DNA from: a virus
Direction: 5' to 3' (one strand)
Length of the DNA stretch: 44,182 nucleotides
IMG/VR virus record: IMGVR_UViG_3300035698_017885
Span: 1 to 44,182 of that record
This document shows, piece after piece, positions 35,477 through 40,998 of this stretch. The notes beneath the pieces are model-generated. The model was not told where the DNA came from and did no database searches. It was given only the letters and a program-made list of their open reading frames with translations. The position numbers were made by a program, and so were the translations under genes. Numbering within the stretch: the stretch's first letter is position 1; each line of letters opens with the position of its first letter.

Positions 35477-36133
35477 TTATGATCCCCAAAGTTTTTTTCG
35501 CAGTTTATCGTAAGAATTGAAGCTGTCTTCACGATAGCGGGGATACCTAGTTCCGTAGATGTTCATTTTCCAGTTGGGGTTAGAAAGATGAGCATATTGT
35601 TTTGCGAAATTTACATATGGGATATTGGATCGTATTGTTGCTTTTGGGTCTATTACCTCTGCTTCTTTCTTTAGGAATGTCCAAAACATAGGAGTCGGTA
35701 ATCCGCCGTCTGCCTCAACAAATTTTGTTGTTACTTCTCCAACTTTTTTATTTAATTGTTTATATGTTTTTTTTGCTTTATCGAATTCATTTAATTCATA
35801 AAACCAATATTCATCCCAAGTTACAGTGCCTAAAAATGCGTGATTTACTAAAATAGATACAGCAAATTTTTCTCTTGTCTGCGAGAAAGAGGTTTTTATT
35901 GAGTATGAATCGAAAATATATCTTTGGATATCAAACATGCTAAAACTTTCACCAGTTTGGTTCGTCGCTGGTACACCCTTATCGTTTATGAATATAGGTT
36001 TTTCAGATTTATCGTTTGCAAAAACAGATTTTTCAGGTTCATCTTTTGTAAAAACAGGCTTGAGATCTTCATATAAACTGGTAATGGCAGCATTCTTCAC
36101 CATTTTTTCTTTTGGTTGATTGTCAGAAAACAT
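35477..36133 (-). CDS. Hypothetical protein with N-terminal 10-residue repeats
   Basis: 218 residues, start MFSDNQPKEKMVK. Residues 27-56 hold three copies of a ten-residue unit (PVFTKDEPEK, SVFANDKSEK, PIFINDKGVP). After about residue 65 comes a folded domain with aromatic-rich helices (FDIQRYIFDSYSIKTSF, VTWDEYWFYELNEFDKAKK) and a basic C-terminus. No known family. It lies just upstream of the large structured RNA and downstream of the small tagged genes, but lacks their tag. The ribosome site is weak. Confidence 0.65.
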   Translation of the reverse strand: MFSDNQPKEKMVKNAAITSLYEDLKPVFTKDEPEKSVFANDKSEKPIFINDKGVPATNQTGESFSMFDIQRYIFDSYSIKTSFSQTREKFAVSILVNHAFLGTVTWDEYWFYELNEFDKAKKTYKQLNKKVGEVTTKFVEADGGLPTPMFWTFLKKEAEVIDPKATIRSNIPYVNFAKQYAHLSNPNWKMNIYGTRYPRYREDSFNSYDKLRKKLWGS

Positions 36134-36251
36134 GGCTTTTTTTATTATTTCTGCGTTATTTTTTTGTAATTGTGTTCTTATACCAGTTCATAAATTTTTT
36201 CCATTGTCTATTTACACAATTAATATTACCGAGATACGGGTGATGTTCCTT

Positions 36252-36503
36252 CTATGATAATCTATCCTTAATTTTATCACGAAAATCTTTATAAAAATAC
36301 TCATCGTAGGAGATGACATCGTGGCAAAAACATTCTATGGGTTCTGTTTTATGTGGCCATTTGACTTGATAACCGGCAATATCCAAATCAGGACTATTGT
36401 ACATAGGGTCAAAGTCTACAATTATTCCTATAAACTTTTCATCGGGGGTGTCGTCCGCTGGCCAATTCCATAAAACTTTTGTTCCATTTGGTAAAAATCT
36501 CAT
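36252..36503 (-). CDS. Small tagged protein 13, SH3-like body
   Basis: 83 residues, start MRFLPNGTKVLWNW, ending DFRDKIKDRLS. The body has a small beta-barrel pattern (G-T-K-V-L-W, then F-I-G-I-I-V-D-F, then Y-Q-V-K-W), like SH3/Tudor-like modules. The ATG overlaps the preceding stop (ATGA). The last 11 residues are the shared tag of the cluster. It is the last member before a 118-base gap. Confidence 0.75.
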   Translation of the reverse strand: MRFLPNGTKVLWNWPADDTPDEKFIGIIVDFDPMYNSPDLDIAGYQVKWPHKTEPIECFCHDVISYDEYFYKDFRDKIKDRLS

Positions 36504-36979
36504 TCTAATCTGTCTTTTATTTTATCGCGGAAATTTTTGTGGTCATCATCTGCACGGTTTAAAGTACCATATAAATCTGGTTGTTTATCTGGGCCTGCTA
36601 ATCCAGGCTCGAAATAAACAAATAGACACGAAGTCCCAAGTAAAGGCTCATAGCCATTCCCATCACAATGATGGACGGGAACTTTTACTCCATTTTTTCC
36701 TACGATGTAAATATAAGCATTATTTTGGTTTTTGGGATCTTCGTAAAGATGTTCTGGAGAATACAATTTTTCACGATAGAATTCTATCGCTTCTTCCTTG
36801 TTTTTATGCGGGATTGCGATCCCTATGTTGATACCACACCAAGGGTCTTTAACCCCTCCACGTCCTCCTGATGGCTTCAGATGGCATATGGCGAGGGTGA
36901 AAACGGCAGAGACAGGATGTCTATCCAATTTTTGTGTCTTGTAATTGTAATATTCTATATCTGTATATTCAACTTTCAT
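36500..36979 (-). CDS. Small tagged protein 12
   Basis: About 159 residues from the ATG at 36979 (MKVEYTDIEYYNYK). An in-frame ATG at 37009 exists, but it would overlap the end of the preceding gene. The body includes a Gly-rich W-C-G-I-N-I-G-I-A segment, an H-H-C-D-G-N-G turn and alternating strands. It ends NFRDKIKDRLE. The tag here uses GAC and AAA codons where its neighbour uses GAT and AAG, so it is conserved as protein. Function unknown. Confidence 0.7.
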   Translation of the reverse strand: MKVEYTDIEYYNYKTQKLDRHPVSAVFTLAICHLKPSGGRGGVKDPWCGINIGIAIPHKNKEEAIEFYREKLYSPEHLYEDPKNQNNAYIYIVGKNGVKVPVHHCDGNGYEPLLGTSCLFVYFEPGLAGPDKQPDLYGTLNRADDDHKNFRDKIKDRLE

Positions 36980-36989
36980 TTTTTTTAAC

Positions 36990-37257
36990 CTAATCGCAAT
37001 TGTTCGCATCTATAGTGCGTATGTCCCTTCCAACTCTATCATTTGCCTTTTTAATAAATTCAAAATATTCTTCTTCTGTTTGTGTAAAGACCGCATAAGC
37101 AAGGGGAATGTCTACGGAGTTTGGTCATATCTGGCAATTTTTTTTCTGTAAAAGTCCCTTTAATCTGTAATTTACGGACAGGTTCTTTGTCAGAATAATA
37201 TGACATATCATCAATTTTGTAAAAACCTATTTCGATAATCGCTTTATTATCCTTCAC
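36990..37257 (-). pseudogene. Small tagged protein 11, frameshifted
   Basis: Starts at GTG 37257 (GGAGG nine bases upstream) with MKDNKAIIEIGFY. The first frame runs to about KKLPDM and would then end as a 65-residue product with an untypical tail. Moving one base (around 37115-37127) restores a frame reading PNSVDIPLAYAVF, then EEEYFEFIKKANDRVG and a TAG at 36990. That ending is the shared tag of the cluster. The single-base shift is therefore either a real inactivating change or a sequence error. The tag in the second frame is what identifies the break. Confidence 0.75.
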
Positions 37258-37429
37258 TTAATCTGTCCTCCACTTTTTCTCGGAAAAATAAATGATTGCT
37301 TACCTCTTCTTCATCGTCAGGATGACACCACGCACCACCCTTCACGAAAATCGGTCGTTGTTCATGTTTAATTAATCTTTTCGCATTATTAAACCATATT
37401 TGATATAATGCTTTACCATTGTCTTTCAT
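37247..37429 (-). CDS. Small tagged protein 10
   Basis: 60 residues, start MKDNGKALYQIWF. It contains RPIFVKGGAWCHPDDEEE, very similar to KPVFTPDGTWYHPDDEKE in the next protein upstream, so these two are true duplicates. It ends FFREKVEDRLSEG, the tag plus two residues. The ATG overlaps the preceding stop, and its own end contains the GGAGG of the following gene. Confidence 0.75.
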   Translation of the reverse strand: MKDNGKALYQIWFNNAKRLIKHEQRPIFVKGGAWCHPDDEEEVSNHLFFREKVEDRLSEG

Positions 37430-37641
37430 GTCAATCTGTCCGATGCCTTGTTAAGGAAGTCCACATGATCCTCTCCTTCTTTTTCATCGTCAGGATGATA
37501 CCACGTTCCATCTGGCGTGAATACAGGCTTCCCTCGTATCCGTTCTTTCATCCAATTCGCCAGTGTCCCACCTATAGGAAAAATGGGATATTCTGGAGTT
37601 TTCGAAACTTTAATCTTTCCTGTTGGAGAAATTTTTTTCAT
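37426..37641 (-). CDS. Small tagged protein 9
   Basis: 71 residues, start MKKISPTGKIKVSK, with a basic N-terminus and a KPVFTPDGTWYHPDDE segment shared with its downstream neighbour. It ends VDFLNKASDRLT. The tag's codons (TCG GAC AGA TTG) contain no ribosome-site-like sequence, which argues that the tag matters at protein level. Confidence 0.75.
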   Translation of the reverse strand: MKKISPTGKIKVSKTPEYPIFPIGGTLANWMKERIRGKPVFTPDGTWYHPDDEKEGEDHVDFLNKASDRLT

Positions 37642-37859
37642 ATTAATCTGTCCTCAATTTTATTCAAAAAGTCGGTATAGTCGGGTATGTCACGCATATA
37701 TATATCAATTGTTTGAATCTGACCATTTCTCTCTCTTGTTTCTAACTCTATTATCGGGTTAAAATCAGGAGAAAACTGCTTAATCTGATCTATAATGTCA
37801 TGGTTGTCTATTTCGAATATAGGATTAGGCACAGATACTTTGATATTATTTATGCCCAT
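37638..37859 (-). CDS. Small tagged protein 8
   Basis: 73 residues, start MGINNIKVSVPNPI, a mixed strand/helix body (FEIDNHDIIDQIKQF, then PIIELETRERNGQIQTIDIY). It ends YTDFLNKIEDRLI. Start and stop overlap the neighbouring genes (TAATG upstream, ATGA-type downstream). No family was recognised. Confidence 0.75.
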   Translation of the reverse strand: MGINNIKVSVPNPIFEIDNHDIIDQIKQFSPDFNPIIELETRERNGQIQTIDIYMRDIPDYTDFLNKIEDRLI

Positions 37860-38029
37860 TATAATAATCTATCTCTTACTTTTTCTTGAAAATTTTCAAA
37901 ATCATACATATCAGTACCGGGCATATATTCTACTAAAAATTTTTTCTTTTTATCGTCATAAAATATTTTGCCGTATGCTTCTCTGTTTTTCGTAACTATT
38001 TTATAATATTCTGAACCTTTTATAATCAT
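37859..38029 (-). CDS. Small tagged protein 7 (56 residues)
   Basis: A short gene read directly from the sequence: ATG at 38029, TAA at 37859-37861, 56 residues. It starts MIIKGSEYYKIVTK and ends FENFQEKVRDRLL. The middle is Lys-rich (Y-D-D-K-K-K-K-K-F). It fills what would otherwise be the only hole in the tagged-gene run, overlaps both neighbours by one to four bases and carries the tag, so it is very likely real. Confidence 0.75.
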   Translation of the reverse strand: MIIKGSEYYKIVTKNREAYGKIFYDDKKKKFLVEYMPGTDMYDFENFQEKVRDRLL

Positions 38030-38217
38030 TCTTCAACTTCCATAAACGTTTTAAAAGGTTTGCCAATTCTATCTTCCATTTTTTCGCGGAAAGAGATGTA
38101 GTCATAATAAATACCTTTTTCATAGTCTTTAACGTCAACTATTATATCATCAATTCTATATGTGGGTATCCAACCTTTAACAGAATCAAACCCATTATCT
38201 TTAGTAATATCTTTCAT
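38026..38217 (-). CDS. Small tagged protein 6
   Basis: 63 residues, start MKDITKDNGFDSVK. The body IPTYRIDDIIVDVKDYEKGIYY is a strand followed by a D-Y-x turn, like tagged proteins 1 and 3. The tag YISFREKMEDRIG is followed by 13 extra residues. The start is preceded by AGAGGA from the tag codons of the gene before it, so tag DNA also acts as ribosome site here. Confidence 0.75.
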   Translation of the reverse strand: MKDITKDNGFDSVKGWIPTYRIDDIIVDVKDYEKGIYYDYISFREKMEDRIGKPFKTFMEVEE

Positions 38218-38720
38218 CCTAATCTATCCTCTACTTTGTCAATAAACTCTTCTTCCCCTTCGGAAAGAATAGGAGTTCCTCCAATGGGTAATTTATAATC
38301 CATTTGCTGTTTTTCGGTGCATAGTAGTATTCCAACTTGTTCTGTGGCTAACGTGCAACGAATTACATATAAAATTACTACGTCATATTCTGTAGGTTGA
38401 CTTACCTTGATATGACAATCATAGGCGTTCCTGCACTCTCTTAATATGGCATCTTTAGTAGGTAAACTGGCTAAATGTTCTTTTCTTCGAGATAGAACTT
38501 GCCCATTAGAGTCGAATGTGAAAGTAGAAACTATTAATTTTTCACCAGTTGTTGATGAACCAATGCCACAACAATGATTTGGCCAAATAGCCCCACCTGC
38601 TGGACAATCTCTTTCTGTGAATAATAGTTCCCTAAAAATAACTTTATTCGGTGCTACTGTTTTACAAAAAGCATCGAAATCATCTTTATCTTTTTTTGTA
38701 AAATTACAAAGTGTTGTCAT
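38214..38720 (-). CDS. Small tagged protein 5
   Basis: 168 residues, start MTTLCNFTKKDKDDF, with GGGGAC upstream. The body is a mixed alpha/beta domain with several cysteines and a G-G-A-I-W-P-N-H-C-C-G-I-G segment around residue 42, with strands VVILYVIRC and QVGILLC. It ends EEFIDKVEDRLG. The body is not similar to the others seen here. Function unknown; no catalytic motif was assigned. Confidence 0.75.
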   Translation of the reverse strand: MTTLCNFTKKDKDDFDAFCKTVAPNKVIFRELLFTERDCPAGGAIWPNHCCGIGSSTTGEKLIVSTFTFDSNGQVLSRRKEHLASLPTKDAILRECRNAYDCHIKVSQPTEYDVVILYVIRCTLATEQVGILLCTEKQQMDYKLPIGGTPILSEGEEEFIDKVEDRLG

Positions 38721-38895
38721 GTTTGTCCCCTTCTTCTATATGATTTGTCGGAAAAATATCGGGACCTAATCTGTCAGCGATTTTTGCTCTCAAACCAAAA
38801 TAGGCATCTCTGTCTTCGCGTTTTATCACGGCCCCATGAAACCAACATTCACTATCTGAATAAGTATAACCTGGGACTCTGCGATTGTACATCAT
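38704..38895 (-). CDS. Small tagged protein 4
   Basis: 63 residues, start MMYNRRVPGYTYSD. The motif YFGLRAKIADRLG sits at about 32-44 and is followed by 19 more residues, so here the tag is internal. The L-R in place of F-x within the tag makes this a divergent copy. It overlaps the next gene by 17 bases. Confidence 0.7.
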   Translation of the reverse strand: MMYNRRVPGYTYSDSECWFHGAVIKREDRDAYFGLRAKIADRLGPDIFPTNHIEEGDKHDNTL

Positions 38896-39128
38896 CCTAA
38901 TCTATCCTTGATTTTTTCCTGAAAGGCTACGCAATCCATATAAAGGTCTATGTCAAAATCATTGACATCAATCGATGGACCATCAGTTGTACCCTCAGTT
39001 ATATATTTCATACTTGTAATTGTAAATTTAGCGGAACTATCAACAGGATCATGTTGCTTAATGGAGTCAACCTCAATTACGAGTCTTAATGGTTTAAGAG
39101 AATCAAATTCGTTGTTTTTAGGGTCCAT
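38892..39128 (-). CDS. Small tagged protein 3
   Basis: 78 residues, start MDPKNNEFDSLKPL. Two strands (LRLVIEVDSI, KFTITSMKYI), then SIDVNDFDIDLYMDC leading into the tag VAFQEKIKDRLG at the very end. The D-V-x-D-F/Y approach to the tag is shared with proteins 1 and 6, suggesting the conserved module may be about 25 residues in these members. Confidence 0.75.
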   Translation of the reverse strand: MDPKNNEFDSLKPLRLVIEVDSIKQHDPVDSSAKFTITSMKYITEGTTDGPSIDVNDFDIDLYMDCVAFQEKIKDRLG

Positions 39129-39130
39129 AT

Positions 39131-39583
39131 TTAATTATCGGAAGAAGATATCCTATCCTTAATTTTATCTAGAAAATCATCATATCCGTCAGCAAATTCT
39201 AACAATGTCTTATCTATATAGAAAAAACTTTCATTAGATGGTAATGAATCCCAATGTACATAAATTTCAGTATCATTATTATGCTTCCCAATGGTCTCTA
39301 TGGTCTCTATAGTTCCTGCTTCACAAAATTTCAGATAATCCATGTCCCCGGGATGTAAAACAAACCAATTCTCCGATTTTCCACGAATCGGGTTAGATAA
39401 ACGAACTCTATCTCCAACTTCAAATTCTCTAATTATTTTAATATTATCCTTAATTCTGTCTTGAACATATTTCCAATGTTCTTCTTCTTTATTTAAACTT
39501 TTTTTGCCGAAAAAAGAAGTGATTCGACCACCACAAGATTTGATTATCTGTACCACTTTATCATATGTGAGTTTGACAGTCAT
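39131..39583 (-). CDS. Small tagged protein 2, SH3/KOW-like body
   Basis: 150 residues, start MTVKLTYDKVVQII, with a GGAG ribosome site. HWKYVQDRIKDNIKI (about 37-51) looks like a second, internal tag copy. Residues 50-125 are barrel-like (FEVGDRVRLSNP, GTIETIETIG, EIYVHWDSL). It ends YDDFLDKIKDRISSSDN. Two tag copies flanking a small barrel suggest module duplication. Confidence 0.75.
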   Translation of the reverse strand: MTVKLTYDKVVQIIKSCGGRITSFFGKKSLNKEEEHWKYVQDRIKDNIKIIREFEVGDRVRLSNPIRGKSENWFVLHPGDMDYLKFCEAGTIETIETIGKHNNDTEIYVHWDSLPSNESFFYIDKTLLEFADGYDDFLDKIKDRISSSDN

Positions 39584-39620
39584 TTAATGTTCTCCATTTT
39601 TTATATGCTTCATAGTCAAT

Positions 39621-39642
39621 CTTATACATAAACATCGGCAAA
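39621..39642 (-). promoter_or_regulatory. Candidate promoter ahead of tagged gene 2
   Basis: The minus strand reads TTTTGCCGATGTTTATGTAT in the 102-base gap between tagged genes 1 and 2. It shares TTGCCGAT with the motifs at 3620 and 20904. It would drive the main run of tagged genes. Confidence 0.35.
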
Positions 39643-39685
39643 ATGAAGGGGCAAAGACAGACTCAAATCTATAATTTTGTCCGTT

Positions 39686-39922
39686 TTATGTCCAATCCAA
39701 TGGGTCCTTGTAATTAGGGACATAATTAGGAATTTCCTCATCGCTTATCATATCATACTCTTGTAATTGTTGCGAGGTGAGTCTGTCTCTGACCTTGGTA
39801 TAAAAATCTACACATGAATCATAGTCTTCTTGACTCACTTCTATTCCGTCTATATAACAGACACGATAAAATTGATACCCTGAATTATTTGTTTGCTGTT
39901 GCTTTTTTAGTTTCTTTTTCAT
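39686..39922 (-). CDS. Small tagged protein 1
   Basis: 78 residues, start MKKKLKKQQQTNNS, with GGAG upstream and the ATG overlapping the endonuclease stop (ATGA). Strand YQFYRVCYIDGIEVS leads into EDYDSCVDFYTKVRDRLT, the tag, followed by 25 further residues, acidic and Tyr/Pro-rich. It is the first tagged gene in transcription order. Confidence 0.75.
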   Translation of the reverse strand: MKKKLKKQQQTNNSGYQFYRVCYIDGIEVSQEDYDSCVDFYTKVRDRLTSQQLQEYDMISDEEIPNYVPNYKDPLDWT

Positions 39923-40851
39923 ATGTTTTTCTCCGCCAATTTGTCACTCCATGTTCGTTCCCAATTATCTATAAAATTATATTGTTTACATAATTGGATA
40001 TATTCTTTCTTACCTATAAAAACAATCTTGATATGAGGATATTGTCTGTCCATCAATGCCATTTTGTTTTTATCCCTTACACACCTGGAACAATTACATG
40101 GCCAATCATTATCCCCATCAGCGTGCCCTTTTAATTCTACAAACTTATTATCTCCAATTTTGAAATCAGGGATGTAAACACATTTGATCTCATTATCATC
40201 TTTATTATAGAGGGTAAATCTGCCTGATTCATAAATGATATCTTGACCGGTATATTTCAGCATTCTGGCATAATTTGCTTCCCATGTACTCCTAAAACTC
40301 ATACCTAAATCTTTTCTCATGCCGTTTTTTGCATTCGGAATTTTCATCCCATCCGCATATTTTTGTTTTAGTGTTTTAGAAATTCGGTCTCGTCTTTCCT
40401 GTGGCATATTTCTATTGTGTTCACTTACTTTTTTGGATACCGACATCAGTCTCGGATCATCTTTTTTAGTAAGATTTTTATTCCAAGGTTCTCTCCCTAA
40501 TCCAGCCTCTCCTATCTTCTTTCTTGTTTCATCGCTCACATCGTGTCCCATTAATTTTTCTGACAATTTTTTACGACTTTCTCCACTCAATGGGTGGCCA
40601 GTTCTCCCGAGATTTGGATTTTTTTGCCAACTTTTTTTTATGGACTCCGATAACTTCCTTTTTGTTTCTTCTGACCTTTTTATGCCAGTTAAACTTTTAC
40701 TTTTTTTCTTACTAGTGGCAAGAGAAGATAATTTGGCGTTAGGAAACTTTTGTCTATATTCCGCCATTGTTATTTTGTGAGAACGCAAATGAAGATTGAT
40801 CGTTTTATATTTCTTACCGCAGATTTGGCAAACTACTTTGTCCTCGTTCAT
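39919..40851 (-). CDS. NUMOD3/PD-(D/E)XK homing endonuclease
   Basis: 310 residues, start MNEDKVVCQICGKKY, with an AAGGAGA ribosome site. An N-terminal zinc finger (C8, C11, H21, H25; Ros/MucR-like) is followed by at least three NUMOD3-like DNA-binding repeats with S-x-E-T/S-R/K-x-K-x-S (SEETKRKLSES, SGESRKKLSEK, SDETRKKIGEA). The C-terminal part has FRSTWEANYARML, then YIPDFKIGDNKFVELKG, a PD-(D/E)XK-type active site, with a C-x-C-x-x-C insert. This combination is known from phage homing endonucleases. It follows directly on the intein-bearing gene, whose intein has no nuclease of its own. Confidence 0.85.
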   Translation of the reverse strand: MNEDKVVCQICGKKYKTINLHLRSHKITMAEYRQKFPNAKLSSLATSKKKSKSLTGIKRSEETKRKLSESIKKSWQKNPNLGRTGHPLSGESRKKLSEKLMGHDVSDETRKKIGEAGLGREPWNKNLTKKDDPRLMSVSKKVSEHNRNMPQERRDRISKTLKQKYADGMKIPNAKNGMRKDLGMSFRSTWEANYARMLKYTGQDIIYESGRFTLYNKDDNEIKCVYIPDFKIGDNKFVELKGHADGDNDWPCNCSRCVRDKNKMALMDRQYPHIKIVFIGKKEYIQLCKQYNFIDNWERTWSDKLAEKNI

Positions 40852-40877
40852 GAGATATCTCCTTAATATTTAGAACT

Positions 40878-40898
40878 CTATATATATATATCGGAATT
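40878..40898 (-). promoter_or_regulatory. Candidate promoter ahead of the homing endonuclease
   Basis: The minus strand reads AATTCCGATATATATATATA about 25 bases before the ribosome site, in the 140-base gap between the intein gene and the endonuclease. It shares TTCCGATAT with the motif at 34012. Confidence 0.4.
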
Positions 40899-40971
40899 AT
40901 CTCGTTCTTCCTGTTTCTATTTTAAAAAAATTTCACATAAAGTCATATGTATATACAAATAGCCGCGAAAC

Positions 40972-40998
40972 CACTAAAAACATTGGTGTTTTTAAGTG
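40972..40998 (-). terminator. Hairpin at the end of the intein-bearing gene, possible terminator
   Basis: The minus strand forms an 11-bp stem with one bulge (CACTTAAAAACA with TGTTTTTAGTG) and loop CCAA, overlapping the stop codon. A seven-T run follows only about 40 bases later, so it is not a standard intrinsic terminator. Confidence 0.35.

Noticed and set aside
36980-37009. Upstream ATG at 37009 as the start of tagged protein 12
   Set aside because: The added ten residues overlap the end of the preceding gene's restored frame; ATG at 36979 gives normal spacing. Not decisive.
36252-39922. Tag motif as a mere by-product of ribosome sites
   Set aside because: Some copies keep the amino acids with codons that hold no ribosome-site sequence, and the conserved F-x-x-K lies further upstream than such a site would.
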